A DNA stretch of 64,000 nucleotides, from the NCBI RefSeq assembly GCF_017808105.1, contig NZ_JADBHF010000002.1, forward strand, positions 124,001 to 188,000, given 5' to 3'. Positions within the stretch are counted from its first letter, which is position 1, and the number at the start of each line of letters is the position of its first letter. The translations under genes and the position numbers were made by a program. Origin of the DNA: Brevibacterium renqingii. GTDB lineage: Bacteria > Actinomycetota > Actinomycetes > Actinomycetales > Brevibacteriaceae. Under the pieces are notes generated by a model. It saw nothing but the letters and a program-made list of their open reading frames with translations. It had not been told where the DNA came from and searched no databases. Of this stretch, positions 1 through 8,137 are shown piece after piece.

Positions 1-923
1 GATTCCGCCGGCTTCTTCGTCTCCTGTTCCGTGGTGACATTGTCGCCGTCGCCGGGGCCGGGCCAGGAGACGTCGTCTGCGAACGCCGGCTGCTCGTCGC
101 AGGAGGAGAGCACACGTTCCATCGCCGATTTCTCCGCCTTGACGACCCACAGCTCGTACTTGTGCTTGATCGCGATCTGGCGAGCCACGTACTCACAGCG
201 GTAAGCCTTGTGCGGCGGCAGCCAGGTCGCGGCGTCTGCGTCGCCCTTCTGCCGGTTGAGGCTCGAGCTCACAGCGAGGAGGTTGAGCGGATCGTTGCCG
301 AATTCCCTGAGGGTCTCCTCGTCGAACTTCGCCGCCCCGGTCTGCCATGCGTTCGAGCGGGCGACGATGTGGTCGATGTCGATGTTGTTCGGGCTCCGGT
401 CGAAGGCGTAGCTCTCGCCCTTGTATTCGTCGTCGAGGGCACCGGCGATGACGACGCACCCCTTGGTGCCGGCCTTGAGGGTGATGTCGGTCAGATCGCG
501 GCGGAGCACATCGTTGCGGGTGTCGCAGCCGTTGTGGTCGGCATCAGAGCGCCATTTGAACAGGTCCGCATCGTAGCCGGTCTTCGGTGCGCGCCCTTTG
601 ACGGCGAGCTCGTCGAGCATCGCCATTGCCGTGCCCGTCGCCGAGCCGCCGGCGCGTCCCACATCTTCGCTGTCCTCGGTGCCCGTGCCGTCTTCGCCCT
701 CGTCGACGGCCGCCTCGGCGTCTTCGGCCGGACCGGAACCCTGGGTCTCCTGCGGTGTCGGGTCCTCCTCCGTCGACCACGAGACGTCATCTCCCCCGGC
801 GTTCGCATCGCTTCCCTCGGCACATCCGGCCAGAAGGGCGATGGTCAGGAGGCTGACGAGCGCGAGGAGAACGCGAGCGGATAGGCGCGTCGAGGCGAGG
901 TCAGAGGGGGAAGAGAAGTGCAT
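1..923 (-). CDS. Secreted HNH nuclease lipoprotein (cut by window edge)
   Basis: This reading frame starts at ATG 923 and runs off the left end without a stop, so at least 307 residues are present and the C-terminus is missing. Residues 17-34 form a lipoprotein signal ending in LLAGC (Cys34), predicting a lipid-anchored surface protein. A Glu/Asp/Gly/Thr-rich linker follows (about 40-85). The rest resembles the HNH domain of the DUF1524/GmrSD C-terminal family: a D-I-D-H-I-V core near residue 180, then NDPLNLL and LNRQKGD, and paired cysteines (NGCDTR, KGCVV, YRCEY). Family members are secreted metal-dependent nucleases. The substrate is not known. The start is set by the signal peptide; I see no strong ribosome site. 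Confidence 0.8.
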   Translation of the reverse strand, partial: MHFSSPSDLASTRLSARVLLALVSLLTIALLAGCAEGSDANAGGDDVSWSTEEDPTPQETQGSGPAEDAEAAVDEGEDGTGTEDSEDVGRAGGSATGTAMAMLDELAVKGRAPKTGYDADLFKWRSDADHNGCDTRNDVLRRDLTDITLKAGTKGCVVIAGALDDEYKGESYAFDRSPNNIDIDHIVARSNAWQTGAAKFDEETLREFGNDPLNLLAVSSSLNRQKGDADAATWLPPHKAYRCEYVARQIAIKHKYELWVVKAEKSAMERVLSSCDEQPAFADDVSWPGPGDGDNVTTEQETKKPAE

Positions 924-1165
924 CGGGTTCCCGTCGTGATGTTCGGAGCCAGGCGGCAGGTGGAGTATGAACACGGTCGTGGATCGAGGTCGGCCCAGTT
1001 GCCGACTCCCGATCCACCTGGACGATCTTAGACCCGCAGTGCACCGGCGACGCCATTCACGCGGACGAAGTGATCGATTCGTTACGTCACGCGGTCGTGG
1101 CCGCCGGCGGGGTGAAGGGGCATGATGGGAGGGGACGATGACCGACCTCGGCGAGGGGAGGAACG

Positions 1166-1846
1166 ATGCGCCACGATGAGGAGCGCCCACGCTCCAGCCG
1201 ATTCGTCGCCGAGGCAGCCGTGCCCGGGCACTGGACGCAGGTGCTCGCGGAGATGCGAGCGAACGTGTTCACCCACCTCACCCTCGAGGAGGTGCGCGCC
1301 GAGGCGGTTCATGTGCTCGTCGTCGCCCCCTCTCCCGACGTCGCCCGAGCGTGCTTCGGCGAACTGCTCGAAGGCTTCACGTCGCGGTCTGACGAACGGG
1401 CCGATGTCGAGGCAGCAGGGTCAGTGGCCGGGGCGGATGCCGACGTGCCTTCGGTCGAGGTCATCGGACTCGAGGAGCTCGTGCCGGCACGCGTCCCCGC
1501 GGGGACGTGGGTGTTCCTGCCGCACCGACAGGACGGATGGACCGAGCTCGAGGAGGCCTCGGAGCGGCTGCGCCGAGCCCTCGTGAAGGAGAACTCCGAC
1601 CGCGAGGCCGACGAGAGACTCACGCTCATCGAATTCGGGATCAACATGTGGCTGTGGGCCGAACCGCCCTCGAGCGGCGGCGACCCCGTCTGCCATGCCG
1701 GCGAACTCATCAGCTGGGAGAGCGCGTGGGCGCTGGGACCGGCGGATGGCTGCGATCCGGGTGCGGCCGGCGATTCGGCATCCGCTCGCCCGCCGATCTA
1801 CTTCGGCCTGCCGCCGGTGCTGCGGAAACGGCGCTGGGACGGCTGA
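1166..1846 (+). CDS. Hypothetical protein, 226 aa
   Basis: I do not recognise this protein. The frame has strongly GC-rich third positions typical of the genome, and a purine-rich stretch (gaggggaggaac) just before ATG 1166 gives a good ribosome site. The protein looks soluble, with no signal peptide or membrane segment. It has an acidic, charged middle (about 75-100) and a Trp-containing segment (FGINMWLWAEPP, near 155). It is followed by a perfect inverted repeat and faces the TauE-type gene tail to tail. Confidence 0.6.
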   Translation: MRHDEERPRSSRFVAEAAVPGHWTQVLAEMRANVFTHLTLEEVRAEAVHVLVVAPSPDVARACFGELLEGFTSRSDERADVEAAGSVAGADADVPSVEVIGLEELVPARVPAGTWVFLPHRQDGWTELEEASERLRRALVKENSDREADERLTLIEFGINMWLWAEPPSSGGDPVCHAGELISWESAWALGPADGCDPGAAGDSASARPPIYFGLPPVLRKRRWDG

Positions 1847-1864
1847 GACGGGCCGCGCGTCATC

Positions 1865-1930
1865 GAGGGGACCACTTCGCGTCGAGAGGACTCCTCACAA
1901 TCGGTCCCGTCGACGCGAAGTGGTCCCCTC
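1865..1930. terminator. Perfect 21-bp inverted repeat between convergent genes
   Basis: The arms at 1865-1885 and 1910-1930 are exact reverse complements (each begins or ends with GAGGGGACCACTTCG), with a 24-nt loop. It lies 18 bp after one gene stop and 28 bp before the stop of the converging gene. That position fits a bidirectional transcription terminator. There is no U-tract on either side, as is common in high-GC actinobacteria. Confidence 0.65.
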
Positions 1931-1958
1931 GGCGGGCACGAGCAGGCAATGACCGGCG

Positions 1959-2750
1959 TCATGCCACCGCGACGACGACCCCGGCGGTGATGAGCAGGAT
2001 GAAATAGCCCCAGGCATGGAGGATCTCCGGAATCTTCGGCACCCTCCGGCGCAGGAAGACGATGATCGGCAGCCCTCCGATGAGCAGTGCAACAGCCGAG
2101 AACAGGTCGAGGGCCCCGACGATGCCCGGCGCCTCGATCGAGGCCGGTGCCAGAATCGTCACGAGCACGGCCGGAGACATGATCACCAAGGTCAGCGGGT
2201 TGGCCAGGGTTGTGGCCACGGTCATCGTCGCCCCGGACCGGCGCATCATCGGCACCGTCATCACCGAGCCGCCGACGCCGAGGAACGATGCCAGGCCGCC
2301 GATCGGAATCCCCCATACCGCGGAGATCCCTCGCCCGCCTTCGCTGGTGGCCTCGATGACCGCTACGCGGCGGCGGAAGAACCCCGGCCGCACCAGAAGA
2401 TCGACGGCGGTGGCCGCGATATAGGCGACGAACCCCCATTGCAGCAGCGCTTCCGGGGCGAACCTGCCGCCGAAGGCCCCGAGCGCCCCGCCGAGGCCCA
2501 GCAGCCCCAGCAGCCACCACCGTCCCTTGAGGTGGGCAAGAGTGGATCGCTTCGTCGACACGGTCGCGACGACGGCATTGACGAGCATCACCAGCGCCGA
2601 GGTGGCCGCCGCCACCCGCGCCGTGTCGCCGCCGAGGTCCGCATCGACGAGTGTGATGATCGGGACCGTGACGAAGCCGCCGCCGAACCCGAAGAGCACC
2701 GTCGTCAGACCGACGAGGCAGCCGATGAGGATGAGTCCGAGAAATTCCAC
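1959..2750 (-). CDS. TauE/SafE-family sulfite/anion exporter
   Basis: A 263-residue membrane protein of the TauE/SafE (DUF81) family. It has about eight hydrophobic segments in two halves, with the family glycine motif repeated (GFGGGFVTVPI near residue 22, and FLGVGGSVMTVPMM near 155). Members export sulfite, sulfoacetate or other small anions across the cytoplasmic membrane. The frame is open upstream to 2873, but GTG 2750 starts directly at the first membrane segment (VEFLGLIL) and avoids overlap with the divergent AraC gene. The substrate cannot be told from sequence. Confidence 0.8.
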   Translation of the reverse strand: MEFLGLILIGCLVGLTTVLFGFGGGFVTVPIITLVDADLGGDTARVAAATSALVMLVNAVVATVSTKRSTLAHLKGRWWLLGLLGLGGALGAFGGRFAPEALLQWGFVAYIAATAVDLLVRPGFFRRRVAVIEATSEGGRGISAVWGIPIGGLASFLGVGGSVMTVPMMRRSGATMTVATTLANPLTLVIMSPAVLVTILAPASIEAPGIVGALDLFSAVALLIGGLPIIVFLRRRVPKIPEILHAWGYFILLITAGVVVAVA

Positions 2751-2833
2751 TCGTCCATTCCAACCCACCGTCGCCAGGCCGGCAATCGACAGTCTGTCGT
2801 GTTCTTGCGAGACTTCGCCACTATGATCGAGCC

Positions 2834-3589
2834 GTGCGCACTCCTGCGATCGATGACGTCGACTCCCACCCATGGCAGGTGCTGCCGGTCGGGACCCGGT
2901 ATCCGCCTGACACCGTGCTGCCCTATCACCGGCACCGGCGGGCGCAGCTGCTCTACGGTTCGACGGGCGTCATGCTCGTCGAGACCCAGGAGGGCTCGTG
3001 GACCGTTCCCACCCACCAGGCCGTGCTCATCCCCGCCGGGACCGACCACCTCGTGCGGTTCCTCGACGTCACGACATGGAGTCTCTACATCGAACCGACC
3101 AGTGTTCCCTGGTGGCCGGACAGATGCACGGTCATCACGGTCACGCCCCTGCTGCGCGAGCTGCTGCGTTCGGCCGACTCCTTCGAACTCGCCGAGTCGA
3201 TGTCATCCCACCAGCACCACGTCTTCGCCCTCGCCCTGCTCGAACTCCAGCGTGCCTCGGCGGTGCCGCTTGAGGTCCCCCTCCCCCGCGATCCCGCTCT
3301 GCGCCAGGCCTGCACGGACTATCTCGAACACCCGAGCCTGAGGCTGAGCAACCGGGACTGGGCGCAGCAGATGCGGATGAGCGAACGCAGCCTCGATCGC
3401 GCTTTCAGGACGCAGATCGGAATGAGCCCGGCGGCATGGCGGACCCGAGCGCGCGTGCTGGTGAGTCTGCGCCTGCTGAGCACCCACTCGATCACCCACG
3501 TCTCCGAACGCTTGGGGTACTCCTCACCGGCGGCGTTCTCGGCCGCATTCTCCCGCGAGATCGGCCGCGCCCCGTCCACTTTCCAATAG
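2834..3589 (+). CDS. AraC-family transcriptional regulator
   Basis: A 251-residue regulator with an N-terminal cupin-like sensor domain (about 1-130; HRHRRAQLLYG and the PAGTDHLV turn are typical) and a C-terminal AraC double helix-turn-helix (about 150-250). The second helix pair carries the signature GYSSPAAFSAAFSREIG. GTG 2834 is preceded six bases upstream by TATGAT (2822-2827), a good -10 box, so the mRNA is probably leaderless. It is divergent from the TauE-type gene (gap 83 bp), which is the obvious target candidate; the MFS gene downstream is another. Confidence 0.85.
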   Translation: MRTPAIDDVDSHPWQVLPVGTRYPPDTVLPYHRHRRAQLLYGSTGVMLVETQEGSWTVPTHQAVLIPAGTDHLVRFLDVTTWSLYIEPTSVPWWPDRCTVITVTPLLRELLRSADSFELAESMSSHQHHVFALALLELQRASAVPLEVPLPRDPALRQACTDYLEHPSLRLSNRDWAQQMRMSERSLDRAFRTQIGMSPAAWRTRARVLVSLRLLSTHSITHVSERLGYSSPAAFSAAFSREIGRAPSTFQ

Positions 3590-3665
3590 TCCCGGCCCAC
3601 CGTCCGACACTCAGGCCATTGCGGGCCGTCGACGACCCCCTGTCCTCGGTGAAGCCTTCCGTTCC

Positions 3666-3681
3666 ATCTTGTATCCAAGAT
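3666..3681. promoter_or_regulatory. Likely GntR operator upstream of the MFS gene
   Basis: ATCTTG-TATC-CAAGAT is a 6-bp inverted repeat with a TTGTAT core, the type of site bound by FCD-class GntR regulators. A further direct copy of CAAGAT follows at 3687-3692. It lies about 100 bp before the MFS start (3781), and the GntR gene is the second gene of the same operon, so autoregulation is likely. Confidence 0.55.
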
Positions 3682-3780
3682 GCATGCAAGATAGGTTGGG
3701 CTGGTGCACGCCCAGCCCGACACCGTGCGTGCCCGGCACCACCCGAACACTCCAACCCCGAGAACGAAGACGAGGCATCG

Positions 3781-5157
3781 ATGACGAGCCGTGCTCGCGA
3801 ACAGGCGAAGCTGATCACCGCCCAACTCCTTTCGGGAGCCGGCATCGCCTCAGGGTATGCCGTCGGCGGACTGCTGGCCGAGGAGATCTCCGGGCAGACC
3901 TCGATGGCCGGATTCGCGCAGATGAGCGTCATCCTCGGTGCCGGACTCATCGCCTATCCCCTTGCCGTCCTCGCCGGTCGGTCCGGCCGCCGCACGGCCC
4001 TGACCTTGGGCTTCGGCATCGGCACGCTCGGTGCCGTCGTCGTCCTCATCGGCGTCGCGCTCCAGTTCCTTCCGCTGTTCATGCTCGGCATGATGATGTG
4101 CGGATCATCGACCGCCTCGGGCCTGCAGGCACGCTACGCCGCCGTCGATCTCGCCGATCCCGCAGCGGCGGGGCGGGCGATGTCGCTGGTCGTGTGGGCG
4201 ACGACCGTCGGATCGGTGTTGGGCCCGAGCTTCACAGCGCCCGGGGCCCACCTCGGCCAGTCGTTGGGGATGAACGGTCTGGCCGGCCCCTACCTCATCT
4301 CGATGGTCGCCTTCGCCCTGGCCACTCTGTCGGCCTCGACGCTGACGAAATCGGTCACCGCGGGAACCGCTCACCCCGGCCACGAGGACGACGATGCGAA
4401 CGGCACGGCCTCCTCGGCGAAGGGGTCCGCGTCCACCGCCACCGAGGTGAATGCGACCACCGCCGACGCCGCCCGCGCGCCGATGAAACTCGGCGAAGCA
4501 CTGCGCTTCGCCATGGGCCGACCGGTGCCGCTGTTCGCGATGATCACGATCATCGCCGGTCAGATGATGATGACCAATGTCATGGTCATGACCCCGGTGC
4601 ACATGGACCACCAGGCATTCAGCCTCGGGGCGATCGGCATCGTCGTGAGCATCCACATCGCCGGCATGTATGCCCTCTCCCCCGTCTTCGGCTGGATGGC
4701 CGACAAATGGGGGCCGGACCTCGTCATCGCCGGCGGCGCGGGCATCTTCACCCTCACCATCGTCCTCGGCGTCATCGATGCGGTGGCCCCGGAGTCATCG
4801 ATGATCCTGCTCAGCATCGCCCTGTCCCTGCTCGGAGTGGGCTGGTCGATGTTCCTCATCGGCGGCTCGGCTCTGCTGACCGCCTCGGTGCCGGCCCATG
4901 CGAAGGTGCCGCTGCAGGGCGCCTCGGATTCGGCGATGAACCTCGGCGGGGCGGTCATGGCCGCCATGGCCGGCTCCGTCCTCGGCGCCGGCGGCTTTCT
5001 CTGGATCAATCTCATGGCCACATTCGTCCTGGTCATCGCCGTCGGCTTCTCCATCCGCGCCGTCCCGCACATGCGCTGGCCGGGCCGAGGCACTGCAGCG
5101 GCCGCCGAGCCGACGGAGCAGGAGACGGTGACCGAGCGCTCCCGGGCCGGGGAATGA
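3781..5157 (+). CDS. MFS transporter
   Basis: A 458-residue major facilitator superfamily protein with 12 predicted membrane helices. The loop between helices 2 and 3 carries the basic motif AGRSGRRTALTLGFG (near residue 64), and a second copy (MADKWGPDLV) follows helix 8. The central cytoplasmic loop (about 190-240) is a His/Asp/Ser/Thr/Ala-rich low-complexity stretch. ATG 3781 starts just before the first helix. The GntR gene begins 13 bp after its stop, so the two form an operon. The substrate is unknown; the FCD-type regulator suggests an organic acid or related small molecule. Confidence 0.85.
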   Translation: MTSRAREQAKLITAQLLSGAGIASGYAVGGLLAEEISGQTSMAGFAQMSVILGAGLIAYPLAVLAGRSGRRTALTLGFGIGTLGAVVVLIGVALQFLPLFMLGMMMCGSSTASGLQARYAAVDLADPAAAGRAMSLVVWATTVGSVLGPSFTAPGAHLGQSLGMNGLAGPYLISMVAFALATLSASTLTKSVTAGTAHPGHEDDDANGTASSAKGSASTATEVNATTADAARAPMKLGEALRFAMGRPVPLFAMITIIAGQMMMTNVMVMTPVHMDHQAFSLGAIGIVVSIHIAGMYALSPVFGWMADKWGPDLVIAGGAGIFTLTIVLGVIDAVAPESSMILLSIALSLLGVGWSMFLIGGSALLTASVPAHAKVPLQGASDSAMNLGGAVMAAMAGSVLGAGGFLWINLMATFVLVIAVGFSIRAVPHMRWPGRGTAAAAEPTEQETVTERSRAGE

Positions 5158-5170
5158 GCGGAGGACACTG

Positions 5171-5845
5171 ATGAGTGCGAAGAAGGAGACGCTGAGCGCG
5201 GCCGAACGTGCCTATCGGGTGATCCGCAGCCAGATCCTCAACGGCGTCCATGCTCCGGGGACGATGCTCGGCGAGGCGGCCCTGGCCGCGGAGATCGAAG
5301 TCAGCCGCACCCCGGTGCGCGTGGCACTGGCCAGACTGCAGGACGAGGGTTGGATCCTCATCTACCCCAAGCGCGGGGCCATCGTCCAGGGCGTCGATGC
5401 GCGCACGATCGCCGAACTCGCCGACGCACGGTACGTCCTCGAGACGACCGCGGTCGACCGTGCCCCGGACGCCCTCCGGCAGCGTCTGGCCGATCGCCTC
5501 GAGGAGTCCATCGTCGAGCAGCGTGCCGCCTTCGCCGAGGAGGACATCGCCCGGTTCATCGACCTCACGCTCGCCTTCCACCGCGGCTTCGTCGAAGCCG
5601 GGGACAACCGAGTGATGCTCGAGATGTACTCGCAGCTGTCCGATCGTCACCGCTTCACCCTGTTCATGGCCAGGAGCCACCTGCTCGCACGCTGCGAGGA
5701 GATCATCGTCGAACACGAGGCGCTGACTCGCCATCTGCGCTCGGGAGATGCCGAGTCCTTCGCCCGGACTCTGCGCGGCCACATCTCCGAAAACGCCGCC
5801 CCGTCGACCCCGGGCCGCGACTCCGGCGGGTTGCTCGAGGACTGA
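5171..5845 (+). CDS. GntR-family (FCD) transcriptional regulator
   Basis: A 224-residue regulator. The N-terminal winged helix (about 8-75) shows the GntR pattern YRVIRSQILNGVHAPG, then VSRTPVRVALARLQDEGW. The C-terminal all-helical FCD domain (about 80-210) has the metal-site residues expected for the fold: an Asp/Arg early (DARYVLE), FHRGFVEAG, and a late HEALTRHL. It normally senses an organic acid. It has a strong ribosome site (GGAGGACACTG) and follows the MFS gene by 13 bp. It probably represses this operon through the palindrome at 3666-3681. Confidence 0.88.
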   Translation: MSAKKETLSAAERAYRVIRSQILNGVHAPGTMLGEAALAAEIEVSRTPVRVALARLQDEGWILIYPKRGAIVQGVDARTIAELADARYVLETTAVDRAPDALRQRLADRLEESIVEQRAAFAEEDIARFIDLTLAFHRGFVEAGDNRVMLEMYSQLSDRHRFTLFMARSHLLARCEEIIVEHEALTRHLRSGDAESFARTLRGHISENAAPSTPGRDSGGLLED

Positions 5846-5898
5846 GGCCGGTGTTCAGAGGGGTTTCATGAGGCTGTGGGCCGTCGTAGGCTGAAGCC

Positions 5899-6909
5899 AT
5901 GGAGCACAGATATCTGGGAAACAGCGGACTCAAGATCTCCGAGATCACCTACGGCAACTGGCTCACCCACGGTTCGCAGGTGGAGAACGAGACGGCGACG
6001 AAGTGCGTGCATGCCGCCCTCGACGCCGGCATCTCCACCTTCGACACCGCCGACGTCTATGCGAACACCGTGGCCGAGCAGGTCCTCGGCGATGCGCTGG
6101 CCGGACAGCGGCGCGAATCGCTGGAGATCTTCACCAAGGTCTACTTCCCGACCGGACCGCAGGGCCATAACGACACCGGGCTGTCGCGCAAGCACATGAT
6201 GGAGTCGATCGACGGGTCCCTGCGTCGGCTCGGCACCGACTACGTCGACCTCTATCAGGCTCACCGCTATGACTACGAGACGCCGCTGGAAGAGACCATG
6301 CAGGCCTTCGCCGATATCGTGCGTGCCGGCAAGGCTCTCTACATCGGCGTGAGCGAATGGAACACCGATCAGCTGCGAGCCGCCCATCACATGGCTCGCG
6401 ACCTCGGCATCCAGCTCGTATCGAATCAGCCGCAGTACAACATGCTCTGGCGCGTCATCGAGGAACGGGTGATCCCGACCTCGCAGGAACTGGGCATCTC
6501 CCAGGTCGTATGGTCCCCGATCGCCCAGGGTGTGCTCACCGGCAAGTACAAGCCGGGTCAGGCCTTCCCCGAGGGATCGCGCGCCACCGATGAGAAGGGC
6601 GGCGGCGCGGACATGATCAAGAGCCGGTACCTCAACGACGACACCCTGAACACGGTGGCCGGGCTCGAGCCGATCGCCTCCGATCTGGGCCTGACCATGG
6701 CGCAGCTCGCGATCGCCTGGGTGCTGGCGAACGACAATGTCGCCACCGCACTGGTCGGAGCCTCCCGCCCCGAGCAGATCGAATCGAACGTCGGCGCGGC
6801 CGGGGTCAAGCTCGACGCCGAGGTGCTCGCACGCATCGACGCCGTCCTCGGCGACCTTCCGGAGACCGATCCGACGAAGACGCAGTCACCGCCCACGCGG
6901 CTGACCTGA
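5899..6909 (+). CDS. Aldo/keto reductase (K+-channel beta-subunit type)
   Basis: A 336-residue NADPH-dependent oxidoreductase of the aldo/keto reductase fold. It has the start MEHRYLGNSGLKISEITYGN, the catalytic set Asp-Tyr-Lys-His (FDTADVYANT, FTKVYF, YQAHRYD) and the cofactor end SPIAQGVLTGKY with GASRPEQIESN. The order matches the voltage-gated potassium channel beta-subunit-like branch (YghZ/Kv-beta). ATG 5899 follows TAGGCT (5887-5892) by six bases, so the transcript is probably leaderless. The gene stands alone and ends before a hairpin repeat. The substrate is unknown. Confidence 0.87.
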   Translation: MEHRYLGNSGLKISEITYGNWLTHGSQVENETATKCVHAALDAGISTFDTADVYANTVAEQVLGDALAGQRRESLEIFTKVYFPTGPQGHNDTGLSRKHMMESIDGSLRRLGTDYVDLYQAHRYDYETPLEETMQAFADIVRAGKALYIGVSEWNTDQLRAAHHMARDLGIQLVSNQPQYNMLWRVIEERVIPTSQELGISQVVWSPIAQGVLTGKYKPGQAFPEGSRATDEKGGGADMIKSRYLNDDTLNTVAGLEPIASDLGLTMAQLAIAWVLANDNVATALVGASRPEQIESNVGAAGVKLDAEVLARIDAVLGDLPETDPTKTQSPPTRLT

Positions 6910-6945
6910 AGCCGCGGCTCGCGCGGGGCTCGCGGCGTCATCGAT

Positions 6946-7011
6946 GTCTCCTGCGGGTGGATCCACTTCGAAATGCCGGCCCGGATCGGGCCGGATGTGC
7001 CCGCAGGAGAC
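6946..7011. repeat. Nested palindromic repeat, family copy 1
   Basis: Outer arms GTCTCCTGCGGG (6946-6957) and CCCGCAGGAGAC (7000-7011) enclose an inner hairpin built on CCGGCCCGG/CCGGGCCGG. It sits between two convergent genes, fitting a bidirectional terminator. The outer arm plus its flank (GTGGATCCAC) recurs at 32891-32956, so this is a dispersed palindromic element rather than an ordinary terminator. Confidence 0.6.
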
Positions 7012-7042
7012 AACCGTGACCCCACGCTCGGGGGCGATGATC

Positions 7043-8098
7043 TCAGGCCCGCCGAGGAGGCCCCGTCGATCCGCGGACGACGAGCGTCACGGGTTCGCGG
7101 TGGTTGCCCAAGGTCGAGTCGGTGAGTCGGAGGTATGTCTGCCGACCCATTTCGCGCAGATCCGCCTTGATCGTCGTCAGCCCCGGCTGGAGCAGGGCCG
7201 ACGTCGACAAGTCGTCATGACCGACCACGGAGACATCGGTTCCGACGGACAACCCCTGCTGTCTGACCGCATGGTAGACGTAGGCGGCGGTGTGGTCCGA
7301 GTTCGTGATGATGGCGGTGGGCCGTTGACCCGGCGCAGCGGCGAGCACGCCTCTCAAGTGGTCGGTCAGCCCGTCACCGCGGAGAGAGGCATGAATCGGC
7401 ATCGGATCCAGGCCCCGGACCGAACACAGACGCAGGTACTCATCGAAGCGATCGCGATCGGGCATGAGATCGGCCGGTGCCGACAGCAGGGCGATGCGAC
7501 GGTGTCCCAGATTCTGGAGATGGTCGAAGGCCAGACGCACCGCGGAGACGTCGTCCGGAGTGATGTGGGGAACCTCCGGTGCGGCGGCCAGGGTGGCATT
7601 GACGATGACCAGGGGCGTGTCCGGCTGGAGCCTCTGCCAGAGCTTCACCGCGGCGGCGTCGCCGACCGGCACGATCGCCAGCCCGGCAGGTCTCCGGGAC
7701 GCCAGCGATCGGACATGTGCGTCCTCCCGTGCCGGATCGAACTGCGTATCAGTGGCGAGAATGGAGACGCCGTCCGGTTCGGCGTTCTCCTGCATCCCCA
7801 TGAGCAGCTCGTTGAAGAACGGATTCGCGACATTGCGGACGACCAGCCCCATCGTCATCGCTTTGCCGGTGCGCAGTTCGCGTGCTCGCGGATCGGGCTG
7901 ATAGCCGAGTTCCGCTGCCACTTCGAGGACGTGTGATCTCGTCGATTCGGACACCCCGGGACGTTCGTTGAACACGAAGCTGACGAGAGACGGCGAGACT
8001 CCTGCGGCATCAGCCACCGTCCGCACTGTGGGCCGTCGCCCCGCGCGTGCTCCAGAGCGCCTTGATGCCACTCCATCCTCCTCGTCTCGACGGTTCAT
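7043..8098 (-). CDS. LacI-family transcriptional regulator
   Basis: A 351-residue LacI/GalR repressor. The N-terminal helix-turn-helix is clear (TVRTVADAAGVSPSLVSFVF, about residues 24-43, then GVSESTRSHVLEVAAELGY), preceded by an unusual Arg-rich extension. The periplasmic-binding-like ligand domain follows (MTMGLVVRNVANPFFNELL, RPTAIITNSDH, VSVVGHDD), which usually binds a sugar or sugar phosphate. It is the last gene of a three-gene operon (MFS, metallophosphoesterase, lacI; gap 39 bp). The palindrome at 11186-11199 in front of this operon is its likely operator. Confidence 0.88.
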   Translation of the reverse strand: MNRRDEEDGVASRRSGARAGRRPTVRTVADAAGVSPSLVSFVFNERPGVSESTRSHVLEVAAELGYQPDPRARELRTGKAMTMGLVVRNVANPFFNELLMGMQENAEPDGVSILATDTQFDPAREDAHVRSLASRRPAGLAIVPVGDAAAVKLWQRLQPDTPLVIVNATLAAAPEVPHITPDDVSAVRLAFDHLQNLGHRRIALLSAPADLMPDRDRFDEYLRLCSVRGLDPMPIHASLRGDGLTDHLRGVLAAAPGQRPTAIITNSDHTAAYVYHAVRQQGLSVGTDVSVVGHDDLSTSALLQPGLTTIKADLREMGRQTYLRLTDSTLGNHREPVTLVVRGSTGPPRRA

Positions 8099-8137
8099 CT
8101 TCTCATCACCGCGGAGCAGGCGGAAAGCACTCTCGCC

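Noticed and set aside
162..884. Long open frames on the direct strand over the left end
   Set aside because: They are antisense to the HNH lipoprotein, whose frame shows a lipobox and conserved nuclease motifs.
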